From positions 1-62,241 of the forward strand of contig WION01000305.1 of assembly GCA_015039365.1 (NCBI GenBank): DNA of 62,241 bases. Reading direction: 5' to 3'. The stretch is from Amanita rubescens (lineage: Eukaryota; Basidiomycota; Agaricomycetes; Agaricales; Amanitaceae). The position numbers were made by a program, and so were the translations under genes. Shown one piece after another: positions 12,707 through 27,408 of this stretch (position 1 is the first letter of the stretch; each line of letters begins with the position of its first letter). Below the pieces are notes generated by a model. The model was not told where the DNA came from, did no database searches, and was given only the letters and a program-made list of their open reading frames with translations.

Positions 12707-12756
12707 CCCTCGTTAGGGAAGTTTTACAGCAATAATACAACATCCTCACCTTAGCG

Positions 12757-13746
12757 ATGGCCATTGCCATTAAACCCATATTACGCGACTACGACGACTG
12801 CTATTCGGAAGGCAGCCGCGACGAGAACTACGATTTCACTATTCCGACGGAAGACGCAGATATCATTCTTGTGTCTGGGGAGAAACCGGCGAGCGAGGCC
12901 AAGTCGTTCTACGTCCATCGAGCGATATTGGCGGCCGGTTCGCCATTTTTTAGGGATATGTTCAGCCTTCCCCAACCTGTAGAGGAAGACTCCGCCAACA
13001 CGAAACCGCGGATCCAATTATCAGAACCACATTTCGTTCTTTCCCTCTTACTTCGCCTCCTCTATCCAATTCCCAAGCCGCAATTGAACAGGAAGACATT
13101 CCCTGTTCCGTTTCTATCTGAAGTATTGGAAGCAGCTGCCAAGTATGATTTAACGTTCCCGTTGGCGTACTTGCGTGCGCTTGTTGTTTCACCTGGGGCT
13201 GGGTATCTGGAAGAAGATGCAACGCGGGTGTATGCGGTTGCATGTCGATACGGGATGGATAAAGAGGCGGAGGAGGGGATGAGGTGGGCTGTGAAGCGGG
13301 GAGTGGATGTGGGGAAGATGCCGCTAGAGGATGAGTGGAAGTGGGTGAGTGCGTGGGAGTACCGAAGACTTGAAGGGTGGGTTCGGGAGCGACGTCGAAA
13401 GGTGGTTGCTCTTGTCCAGCGGTGGTACAGAGATCATGAAGACGAGGAAGAACCCACGCTTCGTCCACCCAAGTGTGTCCAGTGCAACGGTTCGCATTTT
13501 ACAGCCAAAGAAGAACCCAAGTGGTGGGACGAGTATGTCCGCCGTGTCGCCCGTTGCCAAGACGGGGAGTTGGGCACAGACCGGATATTTGAAATGGACT
13601 TTCTAGCAGACGTGGTCAATACTGGAGGTTGTCCGCGGTGTGCAGCGAGTCTGCTGGGTGCAGCCGGATTCCTGAGCAAGCTGCGACAAGCGGTGACAGC
13701 TGTCGTAGGTGACGCGGACGAGAGTGATCGTTTCACCCAAGCTTAA
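12757..13746 (+). CDS. BTB/POZ domain protein
   Basis: Uninterrupted 329-codon frame. Residues about 25-105 form a BTB/POZ domain: ADIILVSGE, then FYVHRAILAAGSPFFRDMF, followed by the helical end of the fold (EVLEAAAKYDLTFPLAYLRA). The rest is helical with a CVQC...CPRC cysteine pair arrangement near residues 240 and 298 that could bind metal. BTB proteins of this size in mushroom-forming fungi are numerous; many are predicted cullin-3 adaptors or homodimerising regulators, but the partner here is unknown. The start is supported by the TATA box 51 bp upstream. Its stop is only 41 bp from the next gene's ATG. Confidence 0.85.
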   Translation: MAIAIKPILRDYDDCYSEGSRDENYDFTIPTEDADIILVSGEKPASEAKSFYVHRAILAAGSPFFRDMFSLPQPVEEDSANTKPRIQLSEPHFVLSLLLRLLYPIPKPQLNRKTFPVPFLSEVLEAAAKYDLTFPLAYLRALVVSPGAGYLEEDATRVYAVACRYGMDKEAEEGMRWAVKRGVDVGKMPLEDEWKWVSAWEYRRLEGWVRERRRKVVALVQRWYRDHEDEEEPTLRPPKCVQCNGSHFTAKEEPKWWDEYVRRVARCQDGELGTDRIFEMDFLADVVNTGGCPRCAASLLGAAGFLSKLRQAVTAVVGDADESDRFTQA

Positions 13747-13787
13747 CTTATCATGCTCCGCCCGTTCTCTTCTTCTCTTCTCCCATC

Positions 13788-15628
<1,841 letters not shown>

Positions 15629-16099
15629 GGTAGTGTAGAAGCGGAAACAAAGCAAAGTGATCTCTGTGTAACGGGATATATTTGAACAGAAGGAGGTATT
15701 TGGAAGTAGTATTAGCAGAAAAGTGTATAATGTATCAAAGGAAAAGAAACATGGTGCTGACCTTCAAGTTTGATCTAATCCCGTCCTGGATCACAATGTA
15801 CAATTTTGTTGGGCGCAGTCACCGCAGTCTCAATGGTTCCAGGGCGGTGGACTTTGCCGATGGATTTTTCCACGGAGTTCGCCGTGATGTGCGTGACATC
15901 TCTTCCTTGCCCTTGACCCAACATCATTATCCCGGCTAGTAAACAATTGGGTAAGCTTTGTGAACCCACAATGGATTGAATATTGACAAGTTCCTGCCTC
16001 TATCAGTGGCAACATACTCAGAACATACAAGGTGATTTTTACTTGGCTCACACTGAATATTTTGTCAACATCTCTGCTACACTACATCTAGGCTCTAGC
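15629..16099. other. P5CDH 3' flank and NLR leader; preserved empty site of the hAT element
   Basis: No gene. This stretch is paralogous to 26103-26277 plus 32706-32941. At 15866-15873 it holds one copy of TTTTCCAC, the 8-bp sequence duplicated on both sides of the hAT element at 26278-32705, so it shows the locus before that insertion. Confidence 0.7.
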
Positions 16100-18924
16100 A
16101 TGTCAGATCCTCCTCAATCCCCCCATTCTAGTTTTTTCAATGGGGCCCATAACTTCTCTATGACAAATGTCCAATTCACAGAGGTTGTTGTATTTGAGTA
16201 TTATTCATTACAAGCATATTAAGGGATGTGTGACACTTAGATTCACAATCATCCAGCCACTGATCAGAGTCCTCTACCACCTCTGCCTCCCTTAAGGCAT
16301 TCCAGCACTTTCTTTGTGGGCAGAGATGGATACTTGCAAAAGATGAAAGACTATTATAGTAGCTCTCATGTTGAAGGGCAGAGGAAATCATTCCTCTTGT
16401 ATGGTTTGGGAGGCATTGGCAAAACTCAGATTTGCCTCAAATTCCTTGAACAAAATTCTGGTTTGTGAGTACATACATATATCACCATATAATATTGATA
16501 CAGTGAATGACATGTTCAAGGTTTTCTGACATACATTGGCTTGATGCTACATCAGAGGCTACTATTGAACTTGGACTAATGCAGATTGCTCTGGCTAAAA
16601 GTGCCCCTCAGGAAATAATGCACTCACCTGGATTGGTTCTCCAATGGATTTCTCAAATGCCAAAATGGCTGATCATATATGACAGTGCAGATGGTAATTA
16701 TTCAGTAGTTGAGAAATTCCTCCCACCAGGGGAGGCAGGAAATATCTTGATTACCAGTAGGAATGGGGAATTAAAGAGACTTGCTTTGGATTCAGTAAAT
16801 GTTCTTGCTATGGAAGAAGAGGAGGCTGTCACTTTGTTTTTAAAGTCTGCCATGCTGGATGGGACATCTGATGATGTTAAAAAATTGGCCAAAAAGTTGG
16901 TGTTGGAATTGAGTGGAATACCACTTGCCCTTGACCAAGCAGGAGCATACATCCACAGATCTGGGTGTGGTATTGATGATTACCTAAAGTTATACCAAAA
17001 AAATAAGTGTGAGCTAATGTCAAAGAAAGACTTCAAGGGAGCATCTGGTTATGGGAGATCCACATATGGGACATGGGATATTTCATTTCAACAAATTGAG
17101 AAAATGACACTAAAGGAAGATGAAGAAGAAGCTGAGGCAGCACAAAATGCAATCAACTTGTTAAGGATTTTTGGCTTTCTAAATCATGAAAATATACCTG
17201 AAGAGGTATTTAAAAATGCTGCAGAAAATTACATGAATGGCAAAGTTGATACAGCAAATTCTGATTTTCCAATGACACTATTGAATCATCAAACCTTGTT
17301 TATAGATGAAGATGGTGAATGGGACAGAATGCAATTTTTGGATGGGACACAAATTTTGCTTTCATTTTCATTGATCAGTGTTGTGAATCACCTGTATTCA
17401 ATGCATATGTTAGTGAATTCCTGGAGCAGGGACTGTATGCCACAAACTGAGATTAGTAATCACTATCACAGGGCACGAGCTTTGTTGTCTTGTTCAGTAG
17501 TTCCTGACTGGGATAGTGACAACCATACGTTCTGTAGACTACTAGCACCACACATTAGGTCAAACCTTTTACATGGACAAGAATTGAGATTAAAGGAGAC
17601 ATATTATGATCATGAATATGACAGATTTTCAATTGTATTTGATCATATTGGAAGCTGGAATGAAAAGGAGAAGGTTTTGAATGTGGCAGTTAATGAAAGG
17701 AAGGCAATACTTGGATCAGAACATCCAAACACCTTTCAAGCCATGAACAATTTGGCATCAACATACCAGAAGCAGGGAAGGTGGGATGAGGGAGAGAAGC
17801 TGCAGATAGAAGTGATGAAGGCACAAAAAGTAAAGCTGGGATCAGACCATCCAAGCACTCTCACTACCATGAACAATTTGGCATTAACATACCGGAATCA
17901 GGGAAGGTGGGATGAGGCAGAGAAGCTGCAGGTAGAAGTGATGAAGGCATGGAAAGCAATGCTGGGATCAGACCATCCAGACACTCTCACTACCATGAAC
18001 AATTTGGCATTAACATATCAGAATCAGGGAAGGTGGGATGAGGCAGAGAAGCTGCAGGTAGTAGTGATGAAGGCAAGGAAAGTAAAGCTTGGGTCAGAAC
18101 ATCCAAACACTCTTCAAGCCATGAACAATTTGGCATCAACATACCGAAATCAGGGAAGGTGGGATGAGGCAGAGAAGCTGCTGCTAGAAGTGATGAAGGC
18201 AAGCAAAGTAAAGCTTGGGTCAGAACATCCAAACACCCTTCAAGCCATGAACAATTTGGCAACAATATACCGGAATCAGGGAAGGTGGGATGAGGCAGAG
18301 AAGCTGCAAGTAGAAGTGATGAAGGCACAGAAAGTAAAGCTGGGATCAGACCATCCAAGGACTCTCACTAACATGAACAATTTGGCATTAACATACAAGA
18401 ATCAGGGAAGGTGGGATGAGGCAGAGAAGCTGCAGGTAGAAGTGATGAAGGCAAGGAAAGTAAAGCTTGGGTCAGAACATCCAAACACTCTTCAAGCCAT
18501 GAACAATTTGGCATCAACATACCGGAATCAGGGAAGGTGGGATGAGGCAGAGAAGCTGCAGGTAGAAGTGATGAAGGCAAGTAAAGTAAAGCTGGGATCA
18601 GACCATCCAGACACTTTCACTGCCATGAACAATTTGGCATTAACATACACAAATTGGGGAAGATGGGATGTGGCAGAGAAGCTGCAGGTAGAAGTGATGA
18701 AGGCAAGGAAAGTAAAGCTTGGATCAGAACATCCACACACCCTTCAAGCCATGGGCAATTTGGCCTTGACATATAAAAGTCAGGAAAGGCTTGATGAAGC
18801 AGAGTCTTTGCTCTCTCATGCAGTCCAGGCCATGCAACAAGTTATGGGATCTGAACATCCCACTATATATGTTTACAAGCAAGAGCTGGAGAAGCTTCTC
18901 AAGGCTAAGCAGAAAAATCAGTGA
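16100..18924 (+). CDS. NB-ARC/TPR NLR-type STAND NTPase, intact copy
   Basis: Start at ATG 16100 (MSDPPQSPHSSFFNGA), matching the short FNGA-type N-terminus of many basidiomycete NLRs. Two AT-rich introns follow (about 16190-16241 and 16466-16519). The NB-ARC core shows FFVGRDGY, the P-loop LLYGLGGIGKTQ, the Walker B-like strand WLIIYDSADG, an RNBS-B-like ILITSRN and a GLPL-like LSGIPLALDQAGAYIHRSG. The long last exon (frame open from 16507) ends in nine kinesin-light-chain type TPR repeats of 42 residues. Such proteins are predicted signal sensors in fungal non-self recognition, with ligand specificity in the repeats. No N-terminal effector domain is visible. Base composition and codon choice are clearly AT-richer than in neighbouring genes. 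Convergent with the RBR relic at 19.4 kb. Confidence 0.85.
17701..18880 (+). repeat. 126-bp tandem repeats encoding TPR units (nine)
   Basis: The motif ATGAACAATTTGGCA recurs exactly every 126 bp at 17743, 17869, 17995, 18121, 18247, 18373, 18499 and 18625, with a variant (ATGGGCAATTTGGCC) at 18751. Each unit encodes one 42-residue TPR (LGS-E/D-HP ... MNNLA-x-TY ... GRWDEAEKL). Unit-to-unit DNA identity is high, including silent sites, with changes concentrated at a few codons such as those before NQG and at the T-L-T/T-L-Q position. Confidence 0.9.
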
Positions 18925-19392
18925 CAAGGGTACAAAAACCAATGGGCCCAGTGCCTCTGGCAATGTCATGCAAATGTGGGACTTCATGTGGAGCAATCAG
19001 AAATCTCATTTGTATACATATGTACATATGTAAAGTAGTGTACTACTAGTAAACAGTCTCAATGTCAGAGGGCAAAGTTCCCAGTGTGTCATCACAGTGA
19101 CAGTGGTCACATTGTGAATTCTCACACTACTACTTCTGAGCACAGGCTCATCATACTGATAACCTGAGATCAGCAATAATTCATGGGCATGTATAGTATG
19201 GATTAATGTGCAGCACTATAATTGCATATCACTGAACACTTCCTTCCTGAGCATGTACATTCATATAATTGTAATTAAAACCCCATCCAATCGCAACTAC
19301 ATGATGCGTGATCATTTGAACATGTGTGATGTGTTAGTCGAAGCGTCAAGATGAAGTGGTCGTCAATACATAGGTATGTATGTGTACAATGT

Positions 19393-20787
19393 TCCGGCAC
19401 CCCGAACTTCTCCTTCAGCATTGCCAAAGCACTGCTTGCTTGCAGAGACCTTATTAAGTGACGGATGACACGTTGAACGAATGCTGTTCTTTCGATATCT
19501 ATCTTGATTTGATGGACCGCTCGGTCTAACTGTCCTTGTTCATCGGCAAATAGTTTAAGCGTTCGTGTTGACCAAGATAATTTGATAAGGGACAAGCCTA
19601 GATGGAGCTGGATCTGATTAAGTATAGGCGCCGCAGAGCATGCCCAACGCCAATACGAATCACTCGGATACTTTTTCAAGTCCAGGCTGTCTACGCGAAC
19701 ATTGATGGCATTTTCGTCACCTAGCGGGATACAACCATAGTTTGAATGCATAGACGACATAGACATCTCGCTACGGTGTTGCTCAGGAATAGAATCCCAA
19801 TAATGCGTACAACATGGTTCCAGGGGAACATACACCGCATGACGAATAGGCTTCTTGAATGGCAAGTAGCGACATATAATATGTTGCTCAGACTTTAACG
19901 TCTTTCCTCACAGAAGTTCGGAAGCTTGCCTGACGGAGTGCCACGAATCGAAGGTAACACTAAGAACGCAAAGCCCTTCCCAGCACAAGAAGCAGTGCGA
20001 TCAAAGGTCTGAACCATATCTCCCAGCCGTAATCGCTGTTTTACGCAGGCGATCAAGTCCTGTCTGCGATCGTCGGGCTGGAAGAGGATAGCCTGTGCCC
20101 TAATAAAACTGGAAAATATGTCCCTCCATCCCGTCGGCCAGCTTCGTTGTCTTGACTAGGCGTACCAGGCGCTGACGGTACGACATGAGCTCGAAGGGAT
20201 GTCCTCCAAACCCCTCCCTATTGAGTTGCTCAACGAAGGCGTGCGCCATGGCGGGATCTTGATAAGAGAGTACGGTGATCATCGATGTCAATTCTGGGGA
20301 TTCCCAGCTTAATGTAAGAATATTGGACATGACCGATTGGATTGCAGATAGCGAATTGTAACCAGCAACGTGGAATTCAATTACTTTGTCTCTGAATCGA
20401 GCGCCGTCAAGCTTCGTAGCCAAGTTCTTTGCGGCTTCCTTCTCAGCAAGGATCGAAACCCTGAGCGTTTTATCACCATATTGTTGAGTACCGAGTATAC
20501 GATATGATCGAGAACGAACGCCTTGTGTCGAAAGTAATGTGTGGAGTTCCACGTGCGTGACGTCGAGAGGGAGATCCTTCATCCCAATGAGGCAAGTATC
20601 AAACCCGCATTTGAGTGACCGAACATCGAGACCAGCTCCGAGACCAACGAATGACGAGCCTAGTCCTACTCACTGGATCATCACGGCCGAGTGTTCTTCC
20701 GCAATCTTGAGGTGTCGGGCTATCACGCTTTGAAGCCTCCCGCGGTTGATTGCAGTCTTGAAAGGTAGAATTGTTGGACTCGCACAT
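19393..20787 (-). pseudogene. Truncated duplicate of the RBR E3 ligase gene
   Basis: Closely similar to 45587-47235. It retains the N-terminus (start counterpart at 20787, MCESNNSTFQD), the RRM-like segment (LPLDVTHVELHTLLSTQG) and the central region to KEKFGV, but the whole RING-IBR-RING module and the Pro/Gly-rich tail are gone. At 19392/19393 the sequence jumps straight into the 3' flank of the gene, equal to loss of about 1.26 kb (counterpart of 44327-45587). Several further frame breaks lie between 19865 and 20100 and near 20700. It sits in the left duplication unit, convergent with the intact NLR. Confidence 0.85.
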
Positions 20788-21372
20788 AGCAAGCCAAGAG
20801 AAAGACAGAAGGCGGGAGGCTTTATAAAGTCATCATCAATGAAAGAATTTATGCCTTATTTCAAAGACGGCGCACCTTGTTCTGTGGGGAATCAAGGAGC
20901 TGGTGCTGGAATATAAGACCGGATTCGCCTGCCAGTGTTGAATGGCGGTCTTGAAAGCTGTTCATGCTCTCGTACTTGAATGGCGAGAAATCCTAGAGGA
21001 GCGTAGCTGTGGCCTGGTGCTGCTATTTGGCAAAGCCATGAGGTGATAACGTCCGACTCGGAAAAAAAGCTCGAGGAAGCCTTTTTGGCGAGGCAATCTT
21101 TTTGGCAAGATCCGCTACTGATCCGGTGTTGCACAAGAGTAACGGAACGTTATAGAGCATGTTTTCGGGGATGTTCTGAATGATGCTGAGAGGTCGTCGT
21201 TAATCGGGGTGTGAATGGAGCAGGCATTACGCGAGTGTGGAAGGCGCGAGAAAAGGAGGCTGGGGGTATGCGCGCGTGCACGTGCAGTCTGAGTACCGTG
21301 AAGGACACAGGCGGAGCGAGCGAGTGGGAAAGCAACCAATCAGAAGCTTGATATCTTTGATATTCTTGCTAT
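20788..21372. other. Duplicated RBR upstream region joined to P5CDH intron 1
   Basis: Homologous to 47236-47700, then continues into a GC-rich tract (about 21220-21340, with repeated GCG and GAGCGAGCGAG) also present at 24470-24605. It ends by fusing to the 3' end of P5CDH intron 1. This is the internal junction of the tandem duplication. No gene is evident. Confidence 0.6.
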
Positions 21373-22627
<1,255 letters not shown>

Positions 22628-23332
22628 TGGATGTGGGTTACCGCCCCCCGCACGCGATACGCAGTTCGATAACGCCCACCACGCATCAATCCCTTCTGAT
22701 GGCGGGTACCACGTCGTCGACGCCGATTCACGACACACCGCTATCCCTCCCGGTTTCACCACTCTCCGCATCTCACCTAACGCCCGAACAGGATCCGCTA
22801 CGTGTTGGAGAACCTGATGAGCGTGGACAACGCCGAATGTATTGTCTGGGAACTCCAGATGGTGGATATCGCCGGTTTGGAAAGAGACGTTGGTGATTTT
22901 GTGAACGGATGCGAGAGATCGTGCTTGTTCAAGGGGATCAGGGACGTATTCTATGCCTGTGACGTGGACGAGCCTGGCTAGGTCTATGGTGATGGAACCG
23001 GGACCGCAGCCGACGTTGTGGATCATCATGTTCTGTTTTATGTGTGGGATGAGGTAGCCTGCCGAGTTGGCTGCGGTGCGCCAGCCATGGGTGTGTAAAA
23101 CGGAAGAAGAGTGTATATCGGGGTTGGGACTGGGCTGGATGGAATCACGATTTCTTGTATGGGCGCCGAGGGACTCGGAACGCTCAGGCTGAGTCGCTGT
23201 GGAGTTCTCGATAGAGAACGTCTGGGTCGTGCAGAGGCGCAAGGCTGTGCACGACTGGTACACACTAGCTAGAATGTAATTTGTAGAGACGCCCCTGCTA
23301 TTTCTTTCTCCATGCCAGTTCATTGTCCCCAT
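22628..23332 (-). pseudogene. SAM-dependent methyltransferase (UbiE/class I type), 3'-truncated
   Basis: The frame encodes a class I methyltransferase fold: GWRTAANSAGYLIPHIK, SAM-binding motif I as NVGCGPGSI, VTGIEYVPDPLEQAR, GDIHHLEFPDNTFGVVHAH and MRRVVKPGGIAVCRES. The C-terminal part of the family is missing: after GGGNPHPT the reading frame crosses 22628 into antisense P5CDH sequence and continues to 22388. The start is unclear; ATG 23332 is the longest option and the frame contains no obvious intron. Substrate cannot be inferred. Motif I has Asn where Asp is usual. Probably non-functional because of the breakpoint. Confidence 0.7.
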
Positions 23333-23459
23333 CGATGAGAAAGGTCACACTACACATGATGCATGATGCATTGATGTGTGACTCGTGACGCATGAACAAC
23401 TATGGGCCACAAGCTCGCCACTGAGATACCCTCATCTCGTCCTCCTTCCATCTTCTGTC

Positions 23460-24334
23460 ATGGCGAACATCCTTCTATCCGCCAAATCCGGCAGCGATTG
23501 GACAGATAATGAGTTGACTGCGTTTAATATTCGAGTTGACACCGTCGACGCTGCCACTTTCTTTAATATGGCACAACTACCCGATCCCCTTGTGTCCCCA
23601 GTGATTCTTACCAATGTATCGCGGCCCCAGGGACCATTGGCCAAACGCGATCGATTGTTCTTTCAATATATGAAAGATGCGGTGAAAGGAGAGGAGTCTT
23701 TAGTCGATGACTTTGCTGCCTTTATCTTGGGCATGTTCGAATACGACGAGCCAGAACGTATCATACATCAACGGAAGGAGGTATCCTTCGTCATGTGTGG
23801 AATGACGGTTGCTGCGAAGCCTGATGTTTGTGTAATGTCAGAGTCCGAATATCTCCTTCTCGTCCAGGAGGGTAATGTTCGTCCTTCCTTTTTCTTAAAT
23901 AGTCTGTCTTAACGCGAGGTTATAGTGCGGAACTAACCGCACGGATCCCGAGCCACAACTTATTGCTGAGGCTATTGCGGCCTTCTATCAAAATAACCTA
24001 CGCCGAAAATTGGCCGGCCGTCCTATGATGAACTCGCAAATATTTCCTGGCATCACCATTGTCGGCGTTGTGCCCGTATTCTATCGTATCCCTGTCACTA
24101 CAGAGCTCGTCCAATGTGTTCAAGCTGGGAGGCATTCAACTGAGCTGACTGTAGTGCAGAGATGCATTCCGCCGGTCCCAGATCGAGATGCCTACGCTGA
24201 AGAAGGTCTTGTCCCACTTGCCAATCGACGTATTGTTATGCAGTGTTTTGAGGCATTCAAAGCTTTCATTGTGAGTCTGGCTCAATGTCTATGACTTACA
24301 GCGATTAGCTTATTTTGCCATCCAGGGCGTGTGA
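23460..24334 (+). CDS. PD-(D/E)XK nuclease-like protein of an Agaricomycete-expanded family, active site doubtful
   Basis: ATG at 23460 (MANILLSAKSGSDW). Exon 1 ends with AAKPDVCVMSESEYLLLVQE, which fits the D...(Q)E-x-K core of this family. Exon 2 continues DPEPQLIAEAIAAFYQNN, PGITIVGVVPVFYRIPVT and PLANRRIVMQCFEAFKAF. A last exon (24302-24334) reads RLAYFAIQGV and a stop after a good GTGAGT...TTACAG intron. The family normally reads QEDK at the exon 1 end; here QEG runs into the donor (about 23873) and the joined frame to CGTNRTDPEPQ does not close cleanly, so the catalytic Lys appears lost and the gene may be decaying. Role unknown; it sits between two P5CDH relics. Confidence 0.55.
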
Positions 24335-24434
24335 TTCACGGTTCATCTTGTTTGTAGGTAGTAAGAAGTGTTAGTGCCGTTTTCTGATGTGGAAGGGATT
24401 AACTTCCACATCGTATTCACCTCTTGCGATGATG

Positions 24435-24627
24435 TTTGCAAAAGAGTAACGAAACGTTATAGAGCATGTCTTCTCGTTTATTGGGGAGGCATTACGCGAC
24501 TCGGAGTGTGGAAGGCACGAGAAAAGGAGGCTGAGGGCACGTGCGCGCGCACGGGCAGTCTGTCAGAGTTCCGTTCAGGAGTGTGAAGGACGGGAGCGAG
24601 CGAGAAGCTTGATATCTTTGATTCTTG
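24435..24627. repeat. Third copy of the duplication-junction segment
   Basis: AGAGTAACGAAACGTTATAG to the P5CDH intron 1 boundary matches 21132-21372, and its first part matches 47630-47660. It is the same RBR-upstream to P5CDH junction, shortened, and marks the left end of the right-hand unit. Confidence 0.7.
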
Positions 24628-26102
<1,475 letters not shown>

Positions 26103-27022
26103 TGTATAAGAAGTTAGAACAATTGCTGGCCTTCAAGTTTGATCTAATGATCCCATCGCGATCCACGATTTTGTCGGGCGCAGTCACCTCAGCGCCTCAA
26201 TCACCGTAGGTAGAACAAAGAATCTCATCGTCCGTCAGCAGCCTGAGCTTAGTAATGGCGTCGATGGACTTTTCCACTAGGGATGCGCCAAAAACGTGTA
26301 GTTTTTTACCAGTCAGGTTTTTTACCGGTAAATTACGGTAAATTACCTGGTAAATAACCTCGGCCACCGCTGACCAAAAAGTTTGGGGTAAATTACATAG
26401 TCACGTGATGATCATAGTGCCAGCTGCGGCAACTGCGCCTAGCTATCCTGCGCTCCGAGGAAGTACCCCGCTCAACTGCCACCGTCGACTTTGACTACAC
26501 AGGGATACAACACCTGGGTGTTTTCCGGATGGTTACTCTATTCTTATCAAATGTCGCCATCAAGGAGATCCAGAAGGGGCATAAACCGATGCTAAGTAAC
26601 TCAGTGGCAAAATTGAGCAACCGAGTACAAGAACACCTTTTTGAATGAGATGAAGCGATATGCTCGACAACAATATCCATACAACGAGCCCATCGAACGG
26701 CGGGACCAGTCTGCGATGAATTGATGGAAGGCGATCAATGGACGTGAGTTTGCGCAGATACTTCCGGTACGTACAACAAATTTTGTTGTTTAGTTGTTTC
26801 AGACTATTTTCTTAGATCATGGCTCAGAAAAATTTTGCGGTTCATGTAAACTCAATGGCAGAGGAGCGGACCGTCTCAAACTTTACTTGGATAACATCAT
26901 AACACTGACTTGTCGTGCAAGACTTTTCGTGGCATCTATGACTCGAATGACACAAATATGACAATTTTACAAGACACAGAGGTCATCAAGCAAATCACCC
27001 CACATCCCTCGTCTGAAATATG

Positions 27023-27325
27023 TGTTGAAATTCGTACGTTCGTTACTTATATCTTTTCAGTCGAGCATAGCCGCTATTCTATTATTTGTCACTATTTGTT
27101 CCTACTTACATAATACGCTCTTTTGGACACGTATTTTCTTCGTGTACCTCAGTCTTCGTATCTGAAGGACTGAGGTATGATACCACTCTTTTATGTTATA
27201 TATTACCTACTAAACATTAGTTTAGACATATCTATCTTTACAGGTAATAGAACAAGTCTTCGTATCTGAAGGACTGAGACATATCTATCTTTACAGATAG
27301 ACCTTCAGGTTTTCACACGTCAACA
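27023..27325 (+). repeat. Copia 5' LTR (303 bp)
   Basis: TGTTGAAATTCG...GTCAACA. It contains an extra 53-bp unit (27244-27296) that the 3' LTR lacks; the unit is bounded by a 20-bp direct repeat ending ATCTTTACAG. A weak hairpin (AGTCTTC...GAAGGACT) occurs twice here and once in the 3' LTR. Confidence 0.92.
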
Positions 27326-27408
27326 GGTTATGGGCCCCGATAGCCTTAACTATTAAAAGACTCAATTGAACACTATCGCAATCCACTCACGCTCGCAAAT
27401 CTAATCTA

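Noticed and set aside
17990..18740. Open antisense frames rich in Ser/Leu/Pro across the NLR repeats
   Set aside because: They repeat with the 126-bp period and exist only because the sense TPR code lacks reverse-strand stops; no independent coding signal.
27244..27296. Possible intron in the copia 5' LTR
   Set aside because: GT...AG ends fit, but the 20-bp flanking direct repeat explains the difference more simply; kept only as an observation to test.
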